A DNA stretch of 64,000 bases from Adineta steineri. Taxonomy: Eukaryota > Rotifera > Eurotatoria > Adinetida > Adinetidae. Below, in pieces: positions 11,483 through 23,518 of the stretch (the first letter of the stretch is position 1; every line of letters starts with the position of its first letter). Under the pieces are notes generated by a model that worked only from the letters and a program-made list of their open reading frames with translations, was not told where the DNA came from and did no database searches. The position numbers were made by a program, and so were the translations under genes. The stretch covers positions 1-64,000 of the forward strand of contig CAJNOI010000051.1 in assembly GCA_905250115.1 (NCBI GenBank), in the 5' to 3' direction.

Positions 11483-12100
11483 CTATATTGTTGGTAGTGA
11501 AGATTCCGGAGCATGAAATGCCGAATAGAGCACAATCCATGATACCTTAATATAGAAATAAAAAAAAATATGAATTTAAAATATTAAAACAAAGATTTTG
11601 TTTTTCTTACAAGAAATGTTGCAAAAGCAGTCATAAAACCTTCTTTTATTATTTCAACAATGCCACCATATTCTTCTGGATCAACATTTTGAAAATTTGT
11701 TGCGTAGATAAAAACAATCAATGAACTTATTATACCAAATCTATAATAATCCATTAGATTTACTTTCTTTTTTTTGTTTAGAAATCTAAGAAATAGTTAC
11801 GTTATAATGCCAAGAAAACCTTTAACAGATAAAATACCAACAATAATTCCAATAATAATGCTTACAACTTGTCGAAGCCAATAGACAGCATCAAGAAATT
11901 CTTCCTAAAAAAAAGAAAACAAATTAAAATCAAAATTGATAAAATGTGGATTTTACTTTATGTGTCCATGTTGCTTTTGGTGTAAGACATCGTTTAATAA
12001 AAGCCATCGATACATGTTCTGATGATGTTGCAGTTAATCGAGTTGGACTTCGAGGTGATGTTGAAGAATTCATTCCACTTGTTGCTGATGATGAACTCAT
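11483..12100 (-). CDS. RAB5IF: RAB5-interacting factor / OPTI, ER membrane protein
   Basis: RAB5IF (OPTI, C20orf24) is a small ER membrane protein reported as a partner in the multipass translocon GEL complex and also linked to respirasome assembly. Exons: 11957-12100, 11801-11904, 11611-11740, 11483-11545, giving 146 residues. The family signature is clear: EEFLDAVYWLRQ before the first membrane segment, GIIVGILSVKGFLGI, then DPEEYGGIVEIIKEGFMTAF and a last hydrophobic segment. Only the N-terminus, a Ser/Thr-rich stretch, is divergent. It lies between GATD3 and PRPF6 on the same strand with gaps of about 135 and 106 bases. Confidence 0.9.
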
Positions 12101-12124
12101 TGATAAAACTAATTATTAAATTAT

Positions 12125-12126
12125 CT
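12125..12126 (-). promoter_or_regulatory. Splice acceptor upstream of the RAB5IF ATG
   Basis: On the minus strand, TATAAATTTTAG ends 24 bases before the RAB5IF ATG and about 110 bases after the GATD3 stop. It is a candidate trans-splice acceptor. A short 5'UTR intron cannot be excluded. Confidence 0.4.
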
Positions 12127-12235
12127 AAAATTTATAAAAGAAAAAGCATATAATCCAATCAGTATCAATCTAAAAATATCTTTGCTTCTTTTTCTTTTCT
12201 CTAAAAAAAACCTAATCGAGAATTAAAGATTGATT

Positions 12236-12988
12236 TTATTTAGTGGTTCCGATCATTTGAATAACTTTTTCAATCATAAGTCCAATACCATCAAAGACTT
12301 CATGAAATGGAGCATTTTTCATAAATGCAGGTGTACTAACAAGTCGATGACGTTCATCAACACATATTTCATTAATATCACATTCTTGTGTATCAGCGCC
12401 CATTTGTCTTGCAGTTAATACAGAGCCGGAATAAGGAAATAAATTTTTTGCATCATTTTCATTTAAATTTTTCATCTTTCCTAATGTTAATTGAACATTT
12501 CGTATTAATTTTGCTGCTATAACTGGTGAAATACAACACATTCCAATTGGTTTTCTACTATGAAGAAAATCTTTTAAAATTTTTTCTAAATTCTTATCAA
12601 TTGTCATTTTATCAGCATCAAAAGCAAATGTTGATAGATTTTTTGCTGCTCCAAATCCACCCGGTAAAATAATTGCTTGAAATTGATTAACTTGAAGTTT
12701 ATCAAGCGATGAAATACTTTGTCCACCACGCGCTATACGAGCACTTTCAACAAGAACATTACGTGTTTCAGGCATTGTTTCACCAGTTAAATGATTAATA
12801 ACATGTTTTTGTTGCATATCTGGTGCAAATATCTGTACGGATGCTGAATGACGACTTAAATGAACTAAACATGCTGATGCTTCATGAATTTCACTTCCAT
12901 CATAAACTCCACAACCACTAAGAACAACAGCTACATTACGTAAAGACGTGGGTTTTGATGAAAATTGTCTAATTGTTGTTCGAAGCAT
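12236..12988 (-). CDS. GATD3: ES1/GATD3-like protein, DJ-1/PfpI superfamily, mitochondrial
   Basis: This single-exon 250-residue protein belongs to the class I glutamine-amidotransferase-like fold. The N-terminus (MLRTTIRQFSS, Arg/Ser/Thr-rich without acids) looks like a mitochondrial targeting signal. Then come VAVVLSGCGVYDGSEIHE, which is the ES1/ElbB family hallmark, ILPGGFGAAKNLS, and the nucleophile-elbow region GMCCISP near residue 180. Vertebrate GATD3 (ES1, C21orf33) is mitochondrial, with deglycase-type activity proposed for the bacterial homologue; the reaction here is unknown. It is the first gene of the minus-strand run and is divergent from COG4, with 179 bases between the two ATGs, so the two may share a bidirectional promoter. 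Confidence 0.92.
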   Translation of the reverse strand: MLRTTIRQFSSKPTSLRNVAVVLSGCGVYDGSEIHEASACLVHLSRHSASVQIFAPDMQQKHVINHLTGETMPETRNVLVESARIARGGQSISSLDKLQVNQFQAIILPGGFGAAKNLSTFAFDADKMTIDKNLEKILKDFLHSRKPIGMCCISPVIAAKLIRNVQLTLGKMKNLNENDAKNLFPYSGSVLTARQMGADTQECDINEICVDERHRLVSTPAFMKNAPFHEVFDGIGLMIEKVIQMIGTTK

Positions 12989-13167
12989 TTCGAAAGATTT
13001 TGTTTAGAATAAATAAATGAAGAAATAACTTTCACAAACTAAAACCAATCATAAGAATAAGTATATATGCTTTGATTCTATTGGATAAAATTGTTCCAAT
13101 AAAGAAATTTTTTTGATTATACTGAATGCTAAATATCTGAATTTATTTTTTCAAAAGAACAAAAAAA

Positions 13168-16100
13168 ATGTTAACAAATATAAATTTGTTAGAAAAAGAA
13201 TTAGAAACACTCAATACTCGTGAAGTATGATGATTTATATATCTATATATATATAATTAAAATATCTAATAAATTTTATTTTTTAAGAAAACTTTAAATG
13301 ATGAATTATCGGTATTACTTTCTAATCAAGATTCAATTGAAAAACAAATGTTATCAATTAAAAATTTAGTGTTTGTTTTAACAAAAGAAATATAAATCAG
13401 AAAAAATCTTTTTGTTTGTTTTTAAAGGCCAGCAATACAAATTATAACACAAGATGCACATAATTTATCAAATACAATTACATTTACTGCTGCATTAGCT
13501 GATAATATTAGTAAGAAAGTTCGAGAATTAGATGTGACAAAAGTTAGTTAATTCATCTTCTTTTTTGTCAGTCTTATATTTAATTAATTTGAATATTTTT
13601 AGAGACATGTTGTTGCTTGTTTACGACGAGCAAATGATATAATTGATTTAAAAAAATGTACAGATGGAGTTAAATTAGCTTTAGAAGATGAAGAATATGA
13701 ACAAGTAAATAAAATAATATATTTTCGACTGAGAAAAATATTTTTCTTAGGCTGCTGCTCATATTCATCGATATTTAAATATTGATTCTACTTCGCTTCA
13801 ATTAAGTGATGATCCAGCTGAAGGTTAAAATTTTAATTTTGAAGATAACAAAAAAATAAAATACATTTTTTTTCTAGGAAGTGGTCTTCATCAAGCTTTA
13901 CTTTCACTTGAAGAAGCTGAAAAAAAATTAAAACAAATTGTAAATATTAAATTTGATCAAGCAGTTGAAATCGGACATTTACCAGAAGCAATGCGATTTT
14001 TTAAAATCTTTCCACTTTTAAATTTACATCAAATTGGTTTACAAAAATTTTGTAAACATCTTTGTTTACAAATAAATAATCATGGAGAACAAATGTTAAA
14101 GAAAACTTTAGAAATACCATTTAATCATAAACGTTATCCAGTTTTATATTCAGATTATTTAACAAGTTTATTTGAATATATTGCTGATATTGTCGAAACT
14201 TATCAACCACTTGTTGAAACTTATTACGGTAAATTATTGTTATTCAATATCGTCGTGGCGTTCAGATATGATTCATCATCTTCTGTTGAGTCACCTGTAT
14301 ATGACCAAGATTTCTTGATTACTCTTACCTTTGATCTTTCCAATATATGTGTTTTGTGAAACACCAACTAAAAGGAATCTTGAAGTGTTCTGGATAGAAA
14401 TTTGCATCTATCGCCCAGCCCCTCCCCTTCCTACAGACACTATGAAGTAATTACTAACAATGTATATCACAATTCATAGTAGACGTTGAGCTGTGATCGT
14501 GAGAAACATTAGTAACTGCTGTTACGGTAGCTATTTCACATTTTAATCCTAGAGGGATTGTGTTAACAGCTTGTTCATTCATATTCACTTCTCGTATTTA
14601 TCTTTTCTTTAATTAGGTCATGGAAAATTATTTAATTTTGTTTCAATGCTTCAGTCTGCTTGTGATACACAAGTTGAACATGCTATGAGTTCATATAAAT
14701 CTAAGCGTCAATTTGATAATACATATCGTCGTATACAAAATTCATCAACATTAACTAATTTAAATCAATCCGATTCATCATCAGCTGATAAACCTGATCC
14801 ACGTGAATTAGATGATTTTCTCGCTGAAATTACGTTAATCAATGCAAGTTGTGAATTATATTTACGTTTTATACGTCGTCGTTTAAATGCTGATTGTGAA
14901 GCTGCTTATCCATTAGTTGATAATGTTAAAACTGATGCTTGTTTACAACAATTAAAAGAAATTGAAAAATTTGTAAATCAATCGGGTTTAAGTCGTATAT
15001 TACATGCATTTATTAATCAATATATTACAATTGAAGATTATTTTATGCGTGAAAGTATTTATAAAGCTATTATAATTGATTCACCAAATATGGTTGATGA
15101 TGTTTTTTTTATTCTACGAAAATGTTTAAAGTAAATCTTTTATAAAAAAAATTTTCCTTTTTTTCGAAACTCTTTTCTATTCCTATAGACGATCAACATC
15201 AAGTGCAAATGTTGAAGGTATATGTGCTATGTTAAATCATGCTGTAAGTATACTTGATTCAGTTTATCGTGAACATTTATATGTACGATTGAAAGCTGGT
15301 TATCCATCTGGATTTGATTTATCACAAGCCTATACAGTTATTCAATCAAGTATTCAATTAGGTAAATTACAAGGTAATGATATTGAAAAATTAAAACAAA
15401 TATTTTTAACAACATTTAATAATGTTGAAACAACATATGGAAATTTACATACATTAAAAAATTTACTTGATGAAGAATTAAAAAAAAGTTTAACATTAAA
15501 TGAACATAATAAAACAAAAATAGATGTAAGAATATTTTTGTTATTTATTTTATTTTTAAAAAGAAATGAATTTATTTTTTAGAGTTGTTTAAATGAATTG
15601 AATTCAGTTGCTAATCGTTTTAAAGATTTGATTGAACTTGCTTGTCAACAATTATCTGCAAGTGCAATAAAACCTCGAATTAAAACACTTATGGATATTT
15701 ATATAACAGTTAATCATAAATTATCTGAAGTAAAAAAAAAAAGAAAATGATTTCGTTTTTCTTAATTGGACTTTTCTTCGTAGGATGAATTTTCTCAATT
15801 TGAAGCTAATGATCCATTTATACAAAATTTTATTGTACAAGTTGATTTATTATTTGCTCAATTTAAAGTAATTTGATAGTTTGCGTCTTTTGAATTCAAG
15901 TGTATTCATCCTCTGAGATACTGAAAGTGCTAGCCTCAGCACCCGTGATTTTCTGATTATGCGAAGATCTTTTTGTCGATGTTGGCATCAGTGCTAATTC
16001 TTTGAAAAATAGAATTAGTCTATTATGAATAATATTGAATTGATTTTTAGAGTGTTTTAAGTACAGCAAATTATGATCGATTGGTAAGTGCATCAGCAAA

Positions 16101-16592
16101 TGAAATAGTTACAATGTGGGAAAAAGTTCTTTTTAAATGTGGTTATAATCGAGTATGTTGTATATTATTTTAAATGAAATAATTCTATGTATATTTTTTG
16201 TGATATGTTTTAAGTTGGGTGGTCTTCAATTTGATAAAGAAGTTCGATCATTAATGATATATTTAACAAATGCTACTAGCCTTCCTATCCGTGATAAATT
16301 TCAACGTCTTACACAAATTGCAACATTACTTACTCTTGAAAAAGTAGATTCAATAAAGAAATTGATTAATTAGATATTATTGTTTATTTTAGCTGAAAGA
16401 AATTCATGATTATTGGGATCCAACATCGGGTAAAATTACTTGGCGTTTAACTCCATCGGAAGTACGACAAATTCTTAATTTACGGTAATTATAATGAATT
16501 TAAATGTGATTTCGAATAATTTTTATTTTTTGCTCTTTTTTTTGTTTAGAACGGATTTTCGTAATGACGATGTTCGAGCATTGAAACTGTGA
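13168..16592 (+). CDS. COG4: Conserved oligomeric Golgi complex subunit 4
   Basis: COG4 is a lobe A subunit of the COG tether, which acts in retrograde vesicle traffic within the Golgi and binds the SNARE syntaxin 5 and Sly1. Fourteen exons: 13168-13224, 13288-13370, 13428-13542, 13603-13704, 13751-13823, 13878-14228, 14617-15130, 15189-15525, 15583-15729, 15784-15867, 16051-16152, 16215-16343, 16393-16484, 16550-16592. They sum to 2229 bases, 742 residues. Matches run the whole length: an N-terminal coiled coil, [46 protein letters not shown], and at the end [12 protein letters not shown] and [17 protein letters not shown]. The last stretch holds the D/E domain important for function in other species. 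Introns 14229-14616 and 15868-16050 are unusually long. Confidence 0.96.
14229..14616. other. Long COG4 intron, content unexplained
   Basis: At 388 bases this is several times the local intron length and is less AT-rich. It contains a short palindrome, AATCC-TAGAG-GGATT (about 14546-14560), but no clear terminal repeats. It may be an old insertion. Confidence 0.4.
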
Positions 16593-17264
16593 TTTATTAG
16601 CGCAATTTATTTATCTTTTGGTTTCGAATATTATTAACTATTCTTATCATAAAAATAAACTTAAAAAAAATTAATTTCTTTGTTTCTTATGAATATTTTG
16701 CTTACCTAGATAAATCACTAATGCGACTAATATATTTATTCTATTGATTTTCAGTGGATTAGAAATAACTGATGGAAAAGTATAAATAAAATATCTCAGT
16801 TTCAATCTTATTTCTTAAGTCAAATGTAGAAACATACGTACCTATTTTTTAGTTTTGATGAATTAGACATATCTTTTTAAAAGAAAAAAAATTAAAATTC
16901 ATGTTACAAAGAATTGAACGATAATTTGATTTATTCATATAAGATCTCAATTGGTTGAAAAGGATGATTTAAGATACTTATAAGTATACACACATATCTT
17001 ATTGTTGATGAAAACAAAAAGTTCATTGATTGTAGTTATATGTTAAACATTTCGTTGTTCTGATATCGCGGAGTTGGCTAAAACACTTGAAATACCGACA
17101 TTTCTTGTATGAATTTAATACTTGACAAAGTTCGTATTTATCATCATCTTACTTCTTTTAATATCAATCATATCTAACAGATAAAATAAAAATTGATGTG
17201 TTTATTTTCATACTGATGAATATGTTTTATATTCTAGATTAATTTTTGTATTATTTCATTATCA
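16593..17264. other. Intergenic stretch between COG4 and the RRM gene
   Basis: AT-rich, with no coding signal. An acceptor-like ATATTCTAG ends about 27 bases before the next ATG. Confidence 0.5.
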
Positions 17265-18413
17265 ATGCCAGCATATATCGATCAATCTCTTGAACCATTC
17301 CATAAACAAATTCATATAGGAAATTTACCTAATGATGTCAATTCTAAACAAATTACTGATATTTTTGATCAGTTTGGTATTATTATCAAATTATATTTAA
17401 AACATCGTATGTCAAAAAATTCACCTACTTTATTACCTAGTCCATTTGCAATTTTAATATTTGAAAATCGAGAAATTGTTGATAAAATTATGGCTAAACG
17501 TCCATTTTTTATAAATGATTATCAACTTTTTGTACGTCGTTGTTTGCCAATTACACGACGTTATCCATATGAAGGACATACAACTACAAATAAAATGCTT
17601 GTACGTATTCCTCGAGAAAATCATAATGAAATATTACCGAATAATAATATAATTACTGAATATTTAAAATCAACTGGTGGTCAAATTATACGTTTAGAAA
17701 AATTAGATGAAAAAGCAAGTTTAGTTGAATTTGAAGATTATGATTCAGTTGATATATGTTGTTTATCTCGTCCACATTTTATTAATAATCAAATGATTGA
17801 AATAGAAAAATGTGCTGATGAGCAACAAGCTCGACGTCGAATTCAATATCGATTAAAGTAAATTGTATAAATATATATATATATGAGCGAAATTATTTAT
17901 TAGCTATGTAACTTCACAAAATTGAAACATGCATATCTCAGGAATAGAGAATCTTTCTATAGCTAATCTACGCGAAACATTACATAGATCTATGCTAAAT
18001 GAATTCATATCCTTGTAAAAAATTAAAGCCCGTGAATGACTTGTTTTGCCGATATATATATATATTTATTCTTTTCTTTATTATTAAGATCACGTGGAAT
18101 ATTTAAAATCTCTCCGCCACAATCAACTACTATTATATCACCAACATTAACTTTGAATAATAATGAACAAGTTGCTCAACTTCAATTAATATATCGTGAT
18201 ACGACTAATCGTTTTGAAAATGAACATGAACAACTTATTTCATCACTTCAAACTGAATGGGAACAGATAGCAAAAAAACGTATTCGTTTACAACGTTTAA
18301 CACTTGATTATCAACAAAAACAACAACGACTTAAAGAAGAAAATCGACAGTTGAAAAAATTATATAATGAAAGTTTACAAGAAATATATCGTATGCAAAA
18401 TCAACGTGAATAG
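17265..18413 (+). CDS. RNA-binding protein with two RRMs and a coiled-coil tail
   Basis: Exons 17265-17857 and 18089-18413 give 305 residues. RRM1 (about residues 14-92) has an RNP2-like IHIGNLP and an RNP1-like FAILIFEN. RRM2 (about 110-185) has MLVRIP and ASLVEFEDY in the same positions. The second exon encodes a Gln/Glu/Lys/Arg-rich helix (about 225-305) typical of a dimerising coiled coil. The overall layout recalls heterogeneous nuclear ribonucleoproteins, but both RNP1 motifs are degenerate and lack the usual Gly and two of the aromatic residues, so RNA binding may be weak. I would not give it a specific orthologue. Confidence 0.8.
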
Positions 18414-19212
18414 ATTTTATTTGACATACATAAAAAAAGACTCTTATGAACAATTTATTCAAGATATTGATCAAAAAAACCTTAACGGTATTCAATATTG
18501 AGTAAAATTAACTTTAATCTTGTTTTTTTTATCTTGGATTGTCAGATTGTATATTTTTAAAGATCATGTATCTTATATAAAGCGACAACAGATATAATTT
18601 TCAATTGAATATTTAATTCTATATCTTTTTATATCTTATAATTGACGGTAGAGAACGACATAGTTCTCAAAATACAACTTAATAGAAGAAAATGTTTACG
18701 GTAGAACTAGAATTTAGGTCTGATTGTCCCAATATACTGTTCGTCTATGAACTATTGTTGATTGTTATGTGCTAAATAGATTATGAATTATTAAATTTTA
18801 TGCCTACAAACATATATCCAAAGGTAATATCAAGTTTATTTGATATCACGAGTATAGTTAATCAAGTATGTTAACTGCAATAGTTCGTACTTCGTACTTT
18901 TATCATTCTTTACTCTACATAACATTGAAATATTTTTAAACTTGAAGCAAAGTATATGTTATATTTTGTCTTTAATAGAATACATTCCATTAATATTCTT
19001 CTATTTTCATGATGCAAAAATATGTTCTTTCTATCTATCTTTCACGAACTTTAATATGTATATTTTTTGAAGAAAAGAAAAACAAATATGTGATGTTACT
19101 TTAGTTTTATTAATACACAAAAGAAATACTTATATAAATATAACTAAAATTGCACAAAAAGATATTTCAAAAAATTTTTTTTTTTATAAAAATGTTCAAT
19201 AATTTGATTTAT
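18414..19212. other. Convergent intergenic stretch
   Basis: Between the RRM gene and the first FABP gene, which point toward each other. AT-rich, no features seen beyond likely 3'UTRs. Confidence 0.5.
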
Positions 19213-19806
19213 TTAAGCACGTTTATACCAACGACGAGCTTTAGTTGAACCACATTCCATATCCTACAAGAAAATTATAGAATTTATTAAAATAGAAAAC
19301 GAGTTAAGATGAAAAATAAGCTTACAATCATTTGTTGACCTTCAGCATCAATATAACGTGTTACAACTGATTTTTTTCCACTTTTATCAACTGATGTATG
19401 AACCCATTTGTTACCTTCGAAACTAATTGTCGACTACAAAATATATATATATTAGTAACAATCGAAAGTAAATAAAAATACAATCATACTGTAACTTCAC
19501 GTCCATCAGGTGTTGTTTCATTGAATTCAACACCAGGTGTAAAATCGTATGAAACTGTTTTAAGTGAACTTTCTGATCGTACGGTCCATTTACCATCAGC
19601 TTCACTAATGACAAGACGAGGTTTGATTCCTTTAGCAAGCGTACGTGTTGCAAATCCAACACCAATTTCTTTCATGTAACTATCAAAATTTTCACCATCA
19701 ACCTATAGTTAAATATGTTGAAATATTATACTGAAATAATATAAAAATATCTGATACATACATAATCCCAAGTACCTTTGAGTCCTTCAACACCGCTGCT
19801 GGCCAT
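19213..19806 (-). CDS. Fatty-acid-binding protein, tandem copy 1
   Basis: This is an intracellular lipid-binding protein of the FABP/CRABP family: a ten-strand beta barrel that carries fatty acids or other small lipids in the cytosol. Exons: 19762-19806, 19490-19702, 19326-19433, 19213-19263, giving 138 residues. Motifs: GTWDYVDGENFDSYMK at the start, IGVGFATR, SYDFTPGVEFNETTPDGR, and the C-terminal Arg-x-Tyr-type pocket residues in TRYI and RRWYKRA. The last two introns lie at the usual family positions. The first splits WDY from VDG, about 14 codons earlier than the usual place. Its third intron is nearly identical to that of copy 3. Confidence 0.93.
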
Positions 19807-21276
19807 TGTTTAGAATTATCTAGTTATGAAGAATAATGTTAGACACGAAATAAAATTGTAAAGAAGATTTATCAACGTTTTTATATCAGTTGACGAGGTG
19901 AATAATTTTTTTTCTTTTTTTTTTGAAGAAGGCCGAAGGTTGTCTAAATATGTAAGTGGTTAGAAAAAAATAACAAGAGATAGATGATAAGAGTAAAAAT
20001 GAGAGAACTAAGATTACAATTGGTTGAAAAGTACGGCACACAGTAATAAGCACACATACATACCCTTCAAATCAATATGGGCACGTCTTAGCGTTATTTT
20101 TATAGAGAAAGACAAAGTCAAACTTTTAAGAGTAAATATATATTATGTAGCATATAGATATAATATGAAAGGAATAACAAGTGATGAGACGAAGTAAAAT
20201 AAACTTACATCATCTTAACCGATAAAACACAGGTTGTCCAATTCATACTTTTAAGTATTTCGATGATAAGTGCTTCTGATCTATGATATAAACAAAATAA
20301 AAATTATCTGCTATCATTCATCAATTTATGCTTTATTTGATTGATGTTTTTAATAAATAATCTTTTATGAAAGAAAACGGTGAACTAAGTATTGTTCGTA
20401 ATACAAGTCTATAGCATTTAGAAAAGAAAAAATGTTACAGTAATATTATGTATAATAGAATGAAATTTAATTTTTCTTGTATGATTTAAAATTCGAACTT
20501 AACTGATGTATTTGTCAAGTGAGAAGTATACTTATCTCAAGTATGAAATAATTATCAGGCACGTTTACGCCTGTCAAAGCATTGTTAATTTGTTTTCATT
20601 GCATTATCTTGAATTTTGTGTATTCATTATATAGATTTTAATTTTGAATTTATAATCCTTTTTGATTCAAAAAAAACGTATCTGCTAATTATTTCATATT
20701 TGAGATGAGTAAAGAGCAACGAATGTTCTTTTTGGCTGCAGTTAAACACTAATCGAAAAGAATATTCTATAAATATTAAATTTTAGCTGTAAAAGATTTT
20801 GATTCTTTTTTTTTAAATCTACTATTTATTAAATTAGATTTCGATTTCATGTATATTCAGAATTAAGCCAGTAGAATTTCCGGAAGGACTTGTGACCTCC
20901 TCTCAGCCACTCTTTAGTTCCGTTACTAATATATATCCGATTAATATTGTCTTGATAAGTGTTATTTTTATTAGATATTAGAAAATAACAATAAAATGAG
21001 AAAATTAGTTCTAAAAAATAATATTATAATTTATTTGACGTTGAATAAAAACAAATACATTCATAACAAGTCAAGAAAAATGACGAAATTCACATAATTG
21101 AACGTATTATTTCGCCTATTAAAAAAATAAATTTCAACAACAAAATTTAGGTTGTTGAATAGAATGTATTAACAAATTTCAAGACATCAATTAATATGAC
21201 TATACTTATTATTAAAAATAAATGAGATTGATAAAATAATATTCCTATTGTTGTTAATATTCATCATAGTATATAT
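19807..21276. other. Intergenic stretch between FABP copies 1 and 2
   Basis: About 1.5 kb, AT-rich. It should hold the copy 1 promoter and the copy 2 3'UTR. I see no coding signal, RNA gene or repeat. Confidence 0.5.
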
Positions 21277-21852
21277 CTATTCAGCACGTTTATACCAACG
21301 TCGAGCTTTTACTGAACCACATTCCATATCCTATTGTAAAAGTTATATTACCTTTGTAAAGAAAAAAACAACAGAACAATGACTTACAATAATTTGTTGA
21401 CCTTTATCATCGACATACCGTGTTACAAGAGATTTTTTGCCACTTTTATCAATTGTTACGTTCTCCCATTTATTACCTTCAAAATTAATAATTGTCTAAA
21501 AATAACAAAACCATTTTGAATAAATATAGAAAACTATTTTTACTGTAACTTCACGTCCATCAGGTGTTACTTCATTAAATTCAATGCCAGGTGTAAAATC
21601 ATATGAAACTGTTTTGAAGGTACTTTCTGATTTAATATTCCATTTACCATTATTTTCACTAATAATAAGACGAGGTTTTGCTCCTTTAGCTGCCATACGC
21701 ATTGCCCATCCAACACCAAGTTCTTTCATAAATTCATCTAAATTTTCGCTATCAACCTAAAATTGATATATCAAATTAATAGAATACAATATTTTCTCAA
21801 TACATACATAGTCCCAAGTACCTTTGAGTGCTTCAATACCACTATTTGTCAT
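21277..21852 (-). CDS. Fatty-acid-binding protein, tandem copy 2
   Basis: Exons 21808-21852, 21544-21756, 21388-21495, 21277-21330, giving 139 residues. The exon lengths are the same as in copies 1 and 3 except for one extra Glu codon before the stop. The barrel motifs are present (GTWDYVDSENLDEFMK, SYDFTPGIEFNE, RRWYKRAE). It is the most divergent of the tandem trio in both exons and introns, though it lies between the two most similar copies. It shares the displaced first intron (WDY/VDS). Confidence 0.93.
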
Positions 21853-22927
21853 ATTGTTCTTATAATAATTAGTAGATATAAATAGAATCTGAAAGAAATT
21901 CTACGAATATTTTGTAATTAAATAAAGAATTTTAGAAGAATTAAGATGCTTTAAATTAGAATATAGTGAAAGGAAAAAAAACAGAATAAAAATAAGATAA
22001 AAACGGATGAGAATAAAAGTGGAAGAATTGTGTTTTATAATTGGTTGAAAACAACAGCCAAACATTCATCAAAAGTCTTTTGAGCTTTAATGTTCGACAT
22101 ATAGACACGTTAATGTTATGAATAAATAGGAAAGAAGAATGGATCACTAAGCGACTACTCAGAAAGACTAAGTATGTAACAACATGACAGAAAAAAGAAA
22201 CAATTTATAGGCAAAAATATTATTATATATCTTATTTTCAAATTATTTTTCACATCAGAAAAAAGATTCTTTCGATAGAAAAATCAAATGATTATATTTT
22301 CTATTCTACTAACAGTTATAAATATATTATATCTAACGTGCAGATGTATATATATATAATGAACATCTGTTTTCCGTCAAAATTTATGAGGAAAAACAAA
22401 AAGGTCGAGTTATTAATAAATTAGATGTTTTTGAAGGAACTATTGAGAACAACATAAAACAAAGAAAAAATAGTATATTTACAAAAAATCGATAATATAA
22501 TTCAAGATAACTACTATTTACGAATAAATATCCGTTGACTCTCGACAACGTAAAAATACGTCTGAGTGTATTTATTAGATAAACATATCAGTAGTATAGT
22601 ATTTAACCGTTCAAAAACGTTTTGTATCGCTTAGCCAGGATAAAAACTTTTCTCAACAATCAAAACATATATTAATACAGTCTTTAATCGATTAAGACAT
22701 TTCCAGACATAGCTGTATCGCCAGAAGCAATAGGGTTAAAGAACATATTTTTTTTTCTAATGAATATTTTGTCATGATGACATTGAAAATAATTAGAATT
22801 CTTGTAAGTCTATTAATAAGTCATATCTTGCTTAGTACAAAATATTATTTTATTATCAAATATATTTAGAAATTAATATGATAAACGAAAATATAAATAG
22901 TGTCAGTTAATTGAAAGAAGTGTTTTA
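21853..22927. other. Intergenic stretch between FABP copies 2 and 3
   Basis: About 1.1 kb, AT-rich, no coding signal or clear repeat seen. Confidence 0.5.
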
Positions 22928-23518
22928 TTAGGCACGTTTGTACCAACGACGAGCTTTAACTGAACCACATTCCATATCCTACAAGAAAATTATAGAATTT
23001 ATTAGAATAGGAAACGAGATAAAATGAAAAATAAGCTTACAATCATTTGTTGATCTTTATCATCAATATATCGTGTTACAACTGATTTCTTTCCACTTTT
23101 ATCAATTGTTGTATGAACCCATTTGTTACCTTCAAATTTAATAGTCGACTACAAAATATATATTAGTAAGAATTGAAAGTATATAAAAATCTAATCATAC
23201 TTTAACTTCACGTCCATCAGGTGTTGTTTCATTGAATTCAACACCAGGTGTGAAATCGTAGGATGTTGTTTTTAGTGAAGTTTCTGATCGTACAGTCCAT
23301 TTGCCATTATTTTCACTAATGACAAGACGAGGTTTGATTCCTTTAGCAGCCATACGTGTGGCAAATCCAACACCAAGTTCTTTCATATATTCATCAAAAT
23401 GTTCACCGTCAACCTGTTATGATAAATATTAATATATTAAAACCAATGGAATATGAAAACATCTGATACATACATAATCCCAAGTACCTTTGAGTCCTTC
23501 AATACCACTGCTAGCCAT
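22928..23518 (-). CDS. Fatty-acid-binding protein, tandem copy 3
   Basis: Exons 23474-23518, 23201-23413, 23041-23148, 22928-22978, giving 138 residues with exon lengths identical to copy 1. The protein differs from copy 1 at a limited number of positions (for example GEHFDEYMKELGVGF), and the third intron is nearly base-for-base the same, which points to a recent duplication or gene conversion. Like copies 1 and 2 it has the first intron after WDY. The function is as for copy 1: cytosolic lipid carriage, ligand unknown. Confidence 0.93.
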
